NCBI GenBank assembly: GCA_030704615.1
Contig: CM060734.1
Location: forward strand, 29,218,042 to 29,282,041
Direction: 5' to 3'
DNA: 64,000 nucleotides
Source of the DNA: Takakia lepidozioides
Taxonomy: Eukaryota; Streptophyta; Takakiopsida; Takakiales; Takakiaceae
The position numbers and the translations under genes were made by a program. The stretch's first letter is position 1. Each line of letters opens with the position of its first letter. The notes under the pieces are model-generated. The model worked only from the letters and a program-made list of their open reading frames with translations. It did not search any database and was not told the origin of the DNA. Shown here one piece after another: positions 43,455 through 53,880 of this stretch.

Positions 43455-44290
43455 TCAAGAGCCTGAAGAGATATGGGATTCAAGCTGCCTTTTGTTGCTA
43501 ATAATAGCAGTGAGGGAGCGTATCGCAGTCAGGTGGATAGCCTTGAAGCATTTGTGTATAGGGGAGATAGGAATTTTGAAGTTATTGTGAAGGGCAGAGA
43601 TACTAGCATTGTGGATGCCGCCTCCAGTTCCGGCAGTAATGATTGTGAGGGGGCCTGTGGACCAGCCACGACGGCGAATGGCTAGGATGAGCTGAGCATA
43701 TTTTTGACGTTTTTCCAATGTGGAGGAGCTAGGGTAGCGGTCATTACAATATGTGAATTCAATAAAGTGTATGGTGAGGTTTGGGGATGGGATGCTAGGC
43801 AGAGGCGCATTCATGGGCAACCCGTGGACTAGAAGTATGTCAGGACAGAGTCTGGCGGGACATGTGCAGGGTGAGGGTGGCCGGCATGAACAGGGCAGAA
43901 GCCATGAGGGTACAGTGTGGTCAGGGGGCCTACCCTGATAGGTCCCCGCATTGATGAGTGAAAACCAACGTGTTTCAGGTCGACGTAGGAGTAGCTTATG
44001 GATGTGCCAAACATCATGGTTATGTCAAGTGACACGGAGGCCATGGATGATGGGATGTGTGCATTGGCTGCGTAGGTGGGGCCAAGTGTCACGGGCAGAG
44101 TGGGTGCAAGCACAAAGTGGACAATCTGGGGAAGGGAAGAGGTGAGGCCAGAAGATATGTTTACGTTGGTGACCCATGTATTGTGCATATCTGAATTTGA
44201 GGATCTGTTTTATTTGGGCATCGGTGGCGAGATTAGTGTGCCAGAAGTGATTAGATAGCTTATGGTGTAGCACATCGGATTGCGTCCATT
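43455..44290 (-). pseudogene. LINE ORF2 C-terminal region (zinc motif and nuclease-like domain)
   Basis: Minus strand. From 44273: LSNHFWHTNLATDAQIKQIL, then CPLCACTHSARDTWPHL and SQC (a Cys-Cys-His/Cys motif), then in another frame IHFIEFTYCNDRYPSS..EKRQKYAQL, LTIITAGTGGGIH and NKRQLE, ending 43455. The sequence with E, D and K/R residues (IEFTYCNDR then EKRQKY) is conserved-looking and could be a nuclease-like fold, but I cannot name a family. The frame changes near 43830. It is the C-terminal part of the same LINE family as at 59700-63990. Confidence 0.6.
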
Positions 44291-44304
44291 TCTAGACGTG
44301 TAGC

Positions 44305-45826
44305 TTAGTGTGGGGGTGGTAGAGAGATTGCGGATAGGGCGAGGCTCCGTGGGGCCTGGAACGGGGTGGATGAACCAAAAGGGGTAGGTATGGGCAACCA
44401 TGGTCTGCCCAACAGTAATGCATACGAGTATCCCTCTGATGGAAATTCAATGACTTGGAAGTCTATTGTGTATGCAGAACCCCCGGATTGCATCTGAAGA
44501 CTGAAAATTTGACCCACTGGTCTGATTCTTCGCTGATCTGCCAATCGGATAATCAATGGGGATTTACCAGTCATGTGTAAACCTAGTTTCTCCATTGTGG
44601 AGAGTGGCATGATGCTCACCGAGCTTCCACCATCTACCAAGCAATGTTGAATAAAATAGTCTACAATCTCCACTTCAATCTCTATTGGTCCAGGGTCTAT
44701 TCTTGCATTGACATGATGCGATACTGGGAAATTCTCTCGTCTTTTCCTGACCAATTAAGCTTTCAGGGCTTGTCTGACTGTAGGGGCAAGAGCAACAAGT
44801 TGAGCTACTGAAATGTTGGCCTGCACTTGGCGTAGGTCATGCATCAAGTTATAGGGCTCAAGCTCATCGGTAAATCTCATGGTGGTAGACTTCTTTTTCA
44901 GAATTTGATGACGTTTCGCTATAGTGTTAGCTATTTTGACTGCTGACACTTTTGGTCGCATCACTAGTGACGGCAACGGAGTGGACACCTTACCCGGAGA
45001 GTCACTCCCTTCAAATACCACAGATTTTCCCTTCCTAATACTGGCTTCATTCTCATTGTGAAGAGTAGTAGCAATTTTTGTCACATCATCCTTCACCATT
45101 GGTTCTTTGTCCGAAGATGAAGTAGGTGTAACATCTGGAATTACCTCTTCCGGCGCTCGTACCAGCATCTCTCGTTGTTGGCGAGTCATCACCACACATG
45201 TGTTATCCTCACATTCCTCCTCTTTTGGCATGCTTGACAGTTCGCCGTGTATCCAATTCACATTAGGTTGCGATGGTAACTTCTGCGTGACTGGACCAGA
45301 GGAAGTCCCTGCTTGTGGAAGAGGTTGTGTGGATGTCGATGCTTGATTGGACCCTTGATTCCTCTCATCCTGAGATCGTCGCCATGGAAGTTGACTTAGC
45401 GTTTCCTGCATCACAGGATTTGTAAATGACACCCTAGGCTGCTGGCTGCAAAGAGGACATGCGTCCAGATAGGAGACTTGCCACTTTAGATGAATTTTGG
45501 AAGGTGATTCCGGAGTAAAATATCCCAATAAGGGTGGCTCACAACATCCCGGCCATCTAGTGTAGAGTCGGAAAAACTCTACAATAGGTGCCGTGTAAGC
45601 CCCAGATGTGGGAGGACCTACTTTCGCCTCGATCCAATTCCCGCGATACTTTTTAGCAATCTCGAGGATTTTGCTCAAACACCGATGCGTGATCTCTCTT
45701 TGGTCCTTGGGCTCCCACTCCCCTAACTGACAGGAGGAAATGGTGCGGTAGTGCCCTTGCACTCTTCTCTCAAAGGAGATAAAAAACCGATCGTTCGCTA
45801 CCATCTTCTTTAATCTGCACAGCCAT
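44305..45826 (-). pseudogene. Ty3/gypsy retrotransposon gag and aspartic protease fragment
   Basis: Minus strand. The 349-aa frame 45804-44755 is gag-like, with a Gln/Ser/Pro-rich middle and a basic C-terminus. The next frame (44754-44305) is a retropepsin-like protease with the plant-type DGGSSVSIMP active-site motif (Asp in DGGSS), RLADQRRIRPVGQ and LLGRPWL. An upstream ATG at 45826 is in another frame separated by a T6 run near 45783, a likely homopolymer frameshift. Everything after LLGRPWL (RT, RNase H, integrase) is missing: the LINE fragment replaces it at about 44300. Confidence 0.8.
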
Positions 45827-46500
45827 CTTGAAATATTTGAGAATTGTTGTTATAAACTTCAAAATTACGAAAACAAGATGTTCAGAACACTACAAACAAC
45901 TAGTCTAACTTCCGGCAGACGCACCAAAATATGTCAACCATTAATGCACCCCATTAACGGTTGCATACTTAATTTAAGGTTCGTGTTAGACAGAGTCAGG
46001 TTAGGTCCTGAAGGCACTGCCTAGCTCCAAGGGTGCTGCTAGTGTGGATTTATAAATTTTCTATGTTATAAGTGTTTGCGTTTGTAATTTGTAACCAACA
46101 GTTAGTGCTAACTCATTGACGTATTTACGAAAACAATACTCTAGAAGTAAGTGATGCGAATGTATAATTACTTCGGGATAAATAATTATGATTTTTAGAT
46201 GTATATATATAAATAGATATCCTAGTGTAAACATTAGTTATTAAGCAAACAACAAAATTTAATTCCAACCAACCAACTTAATTTTTTATTCTATTTTTGA
46301 AGGATTTTATATACATATTTACGTTTAAAAGATAGGGATATTGATTTATTTAGTTTTTACTAGTCCCCATTAAATTATGTGAGTCAAGAATATATAATCA
46401 ATTAAATCATTCTAAGGAAAAGATCAGCCCAACAAACAATCTTAGTATAACCAAAATAAAAGGAGAGAATCAAAACTGCTTATCCAAAACCAACTAGCCT
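45827..46500. other. Probable gypsy leader/LTR remnant, AT-rich, no gene
   Basis: On the minus strand TTTTGGTGCGTCTGCCGGAA (about 45935-45915) precedes gag. It resembles the TTGGCGCCGTCTGCGGGAA-type sequence between primer-binding site and gag in plant gypsy elements. LTR borders were not found. The rest is AT-rich without open frames. Confidence 0.35.
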
Positions 46501-46564
46501 ATCTAATTACTTATAGAGCTATTTCAAGGGTTTTTAAATATAAGCAAAACCAACTAAGTTGCAA

Positions 46565-46635
46565 CATGCAATAGTTGACCCCCCCAACCTCGGCGATGCA
46601 GCAAAGGTCCCTAACCAACAGACCAAGGTGGATTT
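46565..46635 (-). ncRNA. tRNA-like module 1 (degenerate)
   Basis: Minus strand shows TCTGTTGGTTAGGG (A-box-like, 46622-46609) and GGGTCAACTAT (degenerate B box, 46581-46571). It is the weakest of three related modules in tandem. Confidence 0.3.
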
Positions 46636-46734
46636 GTTAGAATACAAGTAGTAATCTAACTACTTAATATTCATATCTAGGATCTATCCAATGAAAATAA
46701 ACACGAGAAAACAAAAACTAACTACAAATAGAGA

Positions 46735-46805
46735 TGCAAGAAGGGGGATTTGAACCCCTAACCTCGAAGGTGCGAGCAATTTTACTAACTAGTAAGTTCC
46801 TATCG
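46735..46805 (-). ncRNA. tRNA-like module 2
   Basis: Minus strand has TAGTTAGTAAAA (A-box-like, 46791-46780) and GGTTCAAATCC (B box, 46756-46746) inside a pairable AGGGG..CCCCC T-arm. It is followed by TAACTACTTATAGAGCTAT-like sequence shared with its neighbours. It is a pseudo-tRNA or SINE head, not a folded tRNA. Confidence 0.45.
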
Positions 46806-46907
46806 ACTTCTTGACGGTAACCCAACTCTCTAATTATTTATAGAGCTATCACACGGATCTGGAAATAAATTTAAAAAAAAAAATCAAAACTAGCTACAAG
46901 GTTAAAG

Positions 46908-46985
46908 CCAACCAATAGGAGTTGAACCCCCGACCACATGGCCTCCCACTAACTATTCTAACCATTGACCCCATGTCCACTTTTT
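46908..46985 (-). ncRNA. tRNA-like module 3
   Basis: Minus strand has TGGTTAGAATAG (A box, 46965-46954) and GGGTTCAACTCC (B box, 46929-46918), spaced as in tRNA genes. An acceptor stem cannot be drawn convincingly, so it is called tRNA-like. Confidence 0.45.
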
Positions 46986-47029
46986 GAAACAATTGTAGTG
47001 TCATAACTACTTATACAGATTCTCCAAAA

Positions 47030-48100
47030 TTTGACAGGGATAGGAATAAGCACAACTGCTGGTGTCTCTTCACCCACAAAGAGTCACTACAAACCGAATT
47101 TCTGACTTCAAAGAAAGTAGAGTATGCAAGACATTACCACAGTCTAAGACCAACAACGATGAATTGCTAAGCTTGTTATATATGAACACGTGAGCACGCA
47201 CGCATATACAGCCCAGGACTAAGATGCATACCCACTCCAAACGTGTACATAGCAAGAATAAAAATCTGTTCTTTGATGGCAGAACCAGTAAGCTCCACCA
47301 CGGAGGTAATTAAGGGCTCAATTCTACGTCAAAACCACTCCAGCGATAGGTCGGACGGTACTGATCGACCGCAGAGGTAGTTATGAATTCTGAAATAAAT
47401 CCATGTGAGGTTTGTAAACATGGCGTTGGACAGTACTCTCGTTCAGTGCTACTAGTTCAGACCCTTGGATGGAGGGTTGTGGTACTGAGAGACAGGGGGA
47501 CACTCTCATCACTACAGTCACTTGAGATAAGAGATTTTGTCTTCTCCATGGATATCTAAACTATATTTCTCACTTAGGTTTTTTTTTTTTTTTTTTTTTT
47601 TTTCTGCCAACAATTTGGTAACTGATTGATTGGATTCTCTTGGCAAGGGCTCTGTACCAGTTTTAATCACATCCAGACAAATGTCACTTAATGACCATTG
47701 AGCCTAAGCAACAACCATTGAAGAAGCTACACCTTTGTGGCCAGAGAGCAATGATGGTGACGACGTGATCTGTATCAAATCGTGAAGCGAACCTGATGAT
47801 CAGAAATCTATATATTGACACCTTATGCTACCCGCGTACAGTTAATATCATTACTAGATCGGTAAGGTTCTAATCGTCATTAATGCTTAATTAAACTCAA
47901 CGTTTCAGATCGTTGGCCATCCTTCACGAATTATACTATGATGATCAGATCACTGTTTGTTTTATTTCTATACACAAAACAACTTTCAGAAAGAATTGGT
48001 CACCGCTAGCTATTACGAGTCAGCCGGTGATTAACGTGTTCCATCAGTAGATCGTTTCACGAACCTTCGGCCTCCTTCTTGAAATTCTTTCTTCGTTCAA
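47030..48100. other. No gene seen; T25 run
   Basis: AT-rich sequence without domains or clear repeats apart from a run of about 25 T at 47579-47603. Confidence 0.35.
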
Positions 48101-48104
48101 TCCC

Positions 48105-48265
48105 GCCGATCGCTTGTCCTTCAGATCGGAATCTGCCCGATTCACGTGTATCTACAAGCACTTCAATTATATATATATATATATATATATAAACAACTGA
48201 TCGCTGGTCCCTCAGATCAGATTCTATGATCTGCTTCACGGTGTATCTACAAGCACTTCAAATGC
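48105..48265. repeat. Tandem duplication around an (AT)n tract
   Basis: 48109-48167 and 48200-48263 are direct copies (GATCGCT.GTCC.TCAGATC..., GTGTATCTACAAGCACTTCAA) flanking (AT)n at 48168-48191. A (GA)n tract follows at 48334-48382. Confidence 0.75.
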
Positions 48266-48439
48266 ACCTTCTACTATCTATGGCAACCTCCTTTCCTGAG
48301 CTATTGCAAAGCACACACTCAAGCTACTACTGATAATAGAGAGAGAGAGAGAGAGAGCGAGAGAGATAGAGTGAGAGAGACTAGATTGTGTGTGCTCGGA
48401 CCTTCCGCCGGCTGCTTTATAGCAACTCGTCATCCTCTG

Positions 48440-48990
48440 TTATATATCCATCCGTCCAACTATTTTGACGGATGTCATCCATCTGTTTTAAATAAATAAA
48501 TAAAGCACCAATGATGTAGGTTAGGTGCATTTAAGCACGGCACCTAGTTAAAATATTTAACTAATTATTCCTAGAGTGTCCATTAATATAATATAGAATC
48601 TTTTTATTTTAATCTGTTAGATCTGTCCCCTCCATCTGGACGGACTAGGTCAAGCCACGTGTTTATCATCCATCTGTTGTCATTGTCATCCATTTTATTT
48701 TTGTCATCCAGCCTGTAATCTCTCATCCATCCGTTGATTTCATCTATCTGTAACTTTCATCCCTCCATAATGTTCATCCATCTTCCATCCTTGAGATTCA
48801 TCCTTTCATTTTCCGTTCATCCACCTTCCATTCATAGTGTTGTCATCCATCCCCTGATTTCATCCATTTTCATTTTTCCTTATAATTTTCATCCATCCAG
48901 GGACATGACCAACTTAAGTTGGTACACGGTCCGTTTTAAGTCCTTATGAATGTTGCTTCTCATCCATGTTATTCATCCGTTTGGGAAGTG
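48440..48990. repeat. TCATCC-rich tract
   Basis: More than fifteen TCATCC or ATCCATC words in about 550 bp, many on one strand, with occasional GGATG complements (for example GACGGATGTCATCCATC near 48470). The same words mark the PLE LTR-like repeats. The 71-aa ORF is a by-product. Confidence 0.75.
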
Positions 48991-48996
48991 GGATCG

Positions 48997-49587
48997 CTAC
49001 CCTTGATCAGCCAATATCCAGCGGTTAACATTTATCCTTGTTTTCCTGTTAGATCCCTTTTCCGTGCTATTTTGAGATCGGGGAGAGGTTCCCATGCTTG
49101 AAGTAGCGAGTTGTAGCGTTGTCTTGAGAGTCGTCTGCTGGTGAGATCCTCCAGCAAGATAAGCATATTTTCCTGCATTTGCTAACTTACAAAGACATCG
49201 ATCCTGAATCATTCTTGGCGCTGAAGACTATTCATTGATTTCTAGATCCTACCTCCATACCACGTAGCCTCTAGAGTACTGTCCGCACCAAAAGCTGCAT
49301 TCCTCTACGATGCACTCCAATGCCACATGGTCTGTCAACCCCGGAATCAAGGAGTTGTCATTGGACTGGTCCTCTCTCTGATGGGATGCCACTTTTTGTA
49401 GGTTCTCCAGTGATACAGCGTCCTCCGGAATGACAATTCCGTTGCCAAGGCTCCCATGGTCAGACAAACTAGTCGCCAAAGATGGGTTTTCAAAAATCCG
49501 AATCCGGTTCACAGTCTGAGAGCGAGACCTTTTCCTATCCTCCTGGAACATGTCGTTGATCTTCTTTGAGGAAGAAGCCGTTATCAC
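48997..49587 (-). other. Two hypothetical minus-strand frames
   Basis: ORF 49249-49587 (MITASSSKKINDMF, with RKRSRSQ basic stretch) and ORF 48997-49212. Composition is polar and neither shows a domain. They could be exon relics. Confidence 0.2.
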
Positions 49588-49751
49588 ATCCGGCTTGCTC
49601 CGATAGTTACTCCAACTCTGCCATTGCTATATTTCACTTCTTGAAGATTTTCTACTATAATTTTGTACTCAACTCAATAAAATATACACTAATGTACATG
49701 AAAGATGTTGTTTTAATTAGAATAAAAAAAAAGATGATCGACACCTGGTAG

Positions 49752-50507
49752 CAAAAAATCTCAACCCACTGCATTCTCCCAGCCACAGAAAAGGCCCTTC
49801 AAGGCATCTTTGGCAAAGATAATATCGTTCAAATTCACTTCGGCAAGATTGACTGGTCTGAAAAGACAAAACACACCGGCTTGGCCCTCATCACTTGCAG
49901 GAACCCCAGTATCTACACGCAATGGTATAATCGGCCACCCACCTTAGTAATTGACAAGTACATTCAGTTCGAGCCACATATCAACAGCTTGAACGGGGCT
50001 GTTCCCCTGGCTGCGGAGATACTCGAGCGACTGAGAGTCGCCAATATCAACCAGGCCCTTGCCGACACTGTTCAATCTATCAGCTTCAAGTCGACCTCAA
50101 ACCAAAAACAAGGCCATGACTCACTAATGGCAGAAATTGACAAGCGACTGGCCGCTCACGCCATCTCCATCAAGACGGGTATCAAAGAGGATCTGGTGGC
50201 CATGGAAAATAGGGTCTCAATCAGCATGGCTGCCCAGCAAGAAGAACATCACACTTACCTCATGTCGCTCCAGGAGTCTATCACCAAGAATCTAGGTGCT
50301 AACTTAGCACTCTTCTTCGAGCATGCGAACAAGGTACTTGAGAAACTACCCACCCCCCCATGTAGGCTCAACCAACCCACAGGGCAAGGCGCGGCCAGTA
50401 TCGCAGAGAACGCACACACAAGAGCTCGTCAGCCGTTGGCTCTACTCGAGCTCCATTTCGCGCCCCCCCCTTCCGCTTCAACTCTGCGGGCTCTATGGGG
50501 GCCATGA
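49752..50507 (+). CDS. Hypothetical ORF with helical/coiled region
   Basis: Open from after a TAG at 49750, without a clear ATG start; a frame begins around ATEKALQGIFGKDNIV and continues through FGKIDWSEK, then LINGAVPLAAEILERL-like helices (residues around 60-160) with repeated polar heptads, then a Pro-rich tail and stop at 50507. The size and layout (RRM-like start, coiled coil, basic/Pro tail) would suit a LINE ORF1 or gag-like protein, but no diagnostic motif is present. Confidence 0.35.
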   Translation, partial: QKISTHCILPATEKALQGIFGKDNIVQIHFGKIDWSEKTKHTGLALITCRNPSIYTQWYNRPPTLVIDKYIQFEPHINSLNGAVPLAAEILERLRVANINQALADTVQSISFKSTSNQKQGHDSLMAEIDKRLAAHAISIKTGIKEDLVAMENRVSISMAAQQEEHHTYLMSLQESITKNLGANLALFFEHANKVLEKLPTPPCRLNQPTGQGAASIAENAHTRARQPLALLELHFAPPPSASTLRALWGP

Positions 50508-50614
50508 CCTCACACCAGCAGCAGCTGCCTCCGGCACACCCTCAGCATGCGGACAGTGCCCCTGCAGTGGCAACTCACCTCGCCAACGCCAACACGACCC
50601 ATGCGTAAATCTGC

Positions 50615-51234
50615 AAAGGCAACACGTTCCACGAATATTACAAGGATGAGGAAGAATCCGAGAAGGAGGTGGGGGAGGTACAAGTTGGGATTGAGGCCGA
50701 TGAGCCCCCGGTTTACGAGTGAGTGGTCGCATTGTAAGTTGCCTCTTGATTTTGTGAGGCACCTCCCTTCGCTCTCTTATTTCATTGAAAGACCCTTTTT
50801 GGCTTCTGCTGGTATTGACATTCTTAAAGTGGATTTGTTCTTACTGCAGGATGCCAAGTACTGCAGGAGGGACGTCTACACCGCAGTTCATGGGCAGGAG
50901 GAACATGCCTTTTTTTTCCAGGGGGGATTTCATGTCGAGTCCAGAAAGGGACTACATCCTTCCTACTTATGTTGCCCGGCTTGCTTCAGTGTCCATTAGG
51001 AGGTCTTCCAAACCTAGTCGTGTACAACAGATTTTAGACGAGGCAAGCCTCAAGAAAATGAAGATGAGGGAGGAGGCAGCAGCTATTAGAGCCCGTCAGG
51101 CTCGTAGATTTGTCTTGGATTCTCCTGAGGAAAGTGGGGGAGAAGAGGCAGAAGATTCCCAGGAGGTGAGGTGGACAGTCCCCCAAGGAGAGGACGGAAT
51201 TTTTGAGAGGCATAGTGGAACTGATGCATCATAG
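50615..51234 (+). pseudogene. C-terminal exons of a second ParB/methylase-like gene copy
   Basis: Exon to 50718 encodes HEYYKDEEESEKEVGE and DEPPVYE. The GT-AG intron 50719-50849 sits at the same codon position as intron 31535-31639 of the main gene. The next exon encodes NMPFFSRGDFMSSPERDY, SIRRSSKPSRVQQIL and EVRWTVPQGEDGIFE, matching 31690-32010. An in-frame TAG (51232-51234) cuts off the acidic tail, which continues open to 51309. The upstream domains are missing. Confidence 0.78.
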
Positions 51235-51424
51235 AGTTCAGAGGATGGGGGGGATGAGGGGGATGAGGAGGAAGGTGGGGCAAGTTCCTTGGAGGGTGTA
51301 AGAGAGTAGTGCCCATTCCGGCTATGACAGTTAGGACACACTTGTATAGATGTGGCTTGCCACAAAATTTGCAATAAAATGTTGCATTTCATTGCTATGA
51401 CGAGTCCACTGGTGCCACATTCCA

Positions 51425-51520
51425 ACTTCACATGACCCTATTTCCGTGGACACACAATGGTCCGCTCATGCTTTTTTTTTTTCCGCTCATGCTCATGTCG
51501 CTCATGAAATAGCAGCCCCT
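51425..51520 (-). repeat. Right terminus of a second MULE-like element copy
   Basis: GGTCCGCTCATGC, T10, CCGCTCATGCTCATGTCGCTC then ATGAAATAGCAGCCCC (ending about 51519). Equals the right end at 34580-34600 and lies at the same distance order after the C-terminal exon. No left end was found, so the copy is truncated on the left by the ORF at 49752. Confidence 0.75.
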
Positions 51521-52043
51521 TTGCTGCGCAACCGCATCCGATCTGTCGGATTTGGTGGATGGTCTCGATGCTCCCACGCTCTCATGTTTTTTTTATTGCC
51601 GAATTTTCGCAAAATTTCAACATAAAATAAAATAAAATAAAATATTTTGTCGCAAATTCCCTGTTTTTTTATGGATGAAATCGCAAAATTTCTCCAAGTA
51701 AAACACAAACTATGGATGATTTTGCCAATTATGGATGATATATGTGGATCATAGTACAGAGGTGGATGAACAGGATGTACAGCTATTTTTTGCAAAACTC
51801 TGGAGCCAGTCGTGGTGTTTTCCAAATTTAAAAAAAAAACAAAACTGAATTATTGTCGCGCCGCGCCGCATGGAGCGGGAGATCTCCCCTTGCGGCCATA
51901 ATTTAGCCTACAGCCACCGTACCTAGTGTCGGCGCTGCGTTCAATAACGCCGCCGCCGCGGTATTGTAGCCGCGAAAAGCTGGGCTATGATCATTGCCCT
52001 GGTGTACAAGCAATAAATACAGGCACGGGGGGCCTCCCGTACT
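51521..52043. other. No gene seen; one 12-bp palindrome
   Basis: AT-rich then GC-rich sequence. GGATGA/TCATCC words lie at 51670-51770. GGGAGATCTCCC (51877-51888) is an outlying member of the second palindrome family. Confidence 0.4.
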
Positions 52044-52449
52044 CTAACTAGCGACCCACTCGTCGACTGTTTCCTGCCGCGCAATGCACTCGCCAATCTC
52101 ATTGGCAAAGTCGGAAATGCAGATGAGGTTTGCCCTAATGTCCTCAGTTCCCTCAACACGATTGCTGCTCTCCCTCTCAAAGTTGTCCCGCGGCATGTCC
52201 ACACTACCTTCATTCTCTCGTAACACAGTGGGAGTCTGAGCAGACTGGACTGGATGACAGGAATTCAATGGAGAGAAAAGAGAATAGGGTAACTGTGAGC
52301 ATGAGCAGCGGACACAAATATGCTTACCCCAGAACTTCCGAAATGATCTCAATGGTCATATCCTTTTTCGGAATCCCTATATCCAGCATATGTGTTGACT
52401 GCATATCCTTGACGTTGACTTTTAAAAATGTTCATGCACTCTTGAAATC

Positions 52450-53880
52450 CCCGTAATGAATATGGTTAATCACCTGGGTATCACTAGTGTCCCAATATTC
52501 TCCGGAGATTCATATTATGACGCAGATAAGAATGATGAAAAAGAGAACGGGAGGTCTCCCCTAGATCATCTGTCCCAGTCCTCAATGGATAGGATGTTCA
52601 ATGGACTTTTGCCAACTCACACTTTCAACCCATCATAATCTTATGTAATGACAGAGCAATCACATTTCAGGCTTGTGCATGGCAAGACTTACATGAAGGC
52701 CACACAAGATTTTAGATTACATTGCCAGTGTGTAATATAAAGTCTTGTGTGACCCTCTGTAAGTTTTTGGATGCATTCCCAAATGTCCTGTAATGAATGT
52801 TACTAATCACTTGGGTATCTGTGGTGTGTTGTACCAGCCATGTCCTGCGCAAGGTTCATCCTAAAATACTCAAGAATGGTCAATAGACCGGAAGGGAGAA
52901 GGTTTGAATGATCCAAATTCTACAGATTGGACACACTGAAAGACACAGATGAACATGGTCAAAGGAGGACGACGGGAGATCTCCCGTCAATGGACTTCTG
53001 CCAACACACACTTTGAACCCATCATCGTTTGAAGCAATGACAGAGCATTCAGAAGCAGAGACATACTTCCTGCATGTGCATTGCCATACTTACAAAGTGA
53101 TCTGCAAGATCTTAGATAACATCGCCAGTGTGTTACCTAAAGTCTTGTGGATCACTTTGTAAGAATATGGACGCACTCGGGAAAGTCCACTAGTAAATTG
53201 TAGCACTCCACTCTGATTGAGTTTTGGAGAGATGATTGGAAAACCAGATCCAGACCTTTGTGCATTCATGGAACATAGACTCATCATCTGGGTATCAGTA
53301 TTGTGTCGTGCCGGTCTAGTCTTGCGCGATGTTCATTTCAAAACAGAGATATGAATTATCAAATGGAGGACGGGAGGTTATCGCCGGAGGTTCATATTAA
53401 GACGCACATAAGAATGACAAAAAGAGAACGGGAGGTCTCCCGCCAACGGAGCGACGGGAGATCTCCCGTCAATCCACCTCTGCCAGCAAAAAATTTCAAC
53501 CCATCATCATTTGAAGCAATGACAGAGCATTCAAAACAAGAGACATACTTCCTGTATGTGCATGGCCATAGTTACAAAGTGATACCCAAGATCTTAGATA
53601 ACATCGCCAGTGTGTTACCTAAAGTCTTGTGAATCACTTTGCAAGAGTATGGACGCACTCAGGAAAGTCCTCTAATAAATGCTTTTAATCATCTGGGTAT
53701 CAGTATAGTGTCGTGCCAGTATTGCGCGATGTTCATCTCAAAATAGAGATGAATAATTAAATGGAGGACGGGGGTTCTCCAGTTAGAGCTAGGAAGGGAG
53801 ATCTCCCATCAATGGAGGACAGGAGATCTCCCCTAGATCATCTGTTCCAGTACCTTTCTGTTCAACAGAAAGATAATGAG
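52450..53880. repeat. Four tandem repeat units carrying GGGAGATCTCCC palindromes
   Basis: Units start at about 52467, 52806, 53288 and 53690 with AATCA(T/C)CTGGGTATCA and share ATGACAGAGCATTC, CATACTTCCTG.ATGTGCAT, GATCTTAGATAACATCGCC and TAAAGTCTTGTG. Each holds one or two palindromes with CGGGAG/CTCCCG arms: 52549-52560, 52971-52988 (GACGGGAGATCTCCCGTC, perfect), 53430-53441, 53453-53470 (perfect), 53796-53807, 53822-53831. The block fills the 1.5-kb interval between exons ending 53924 and starting 52407. Confidence 0.85.

Noticed and set aside
46740-46800. Functional tRNA gene
   Set aside because: A- and B-box words are present, but no acceptor stem or anticodon arm can be drawn.
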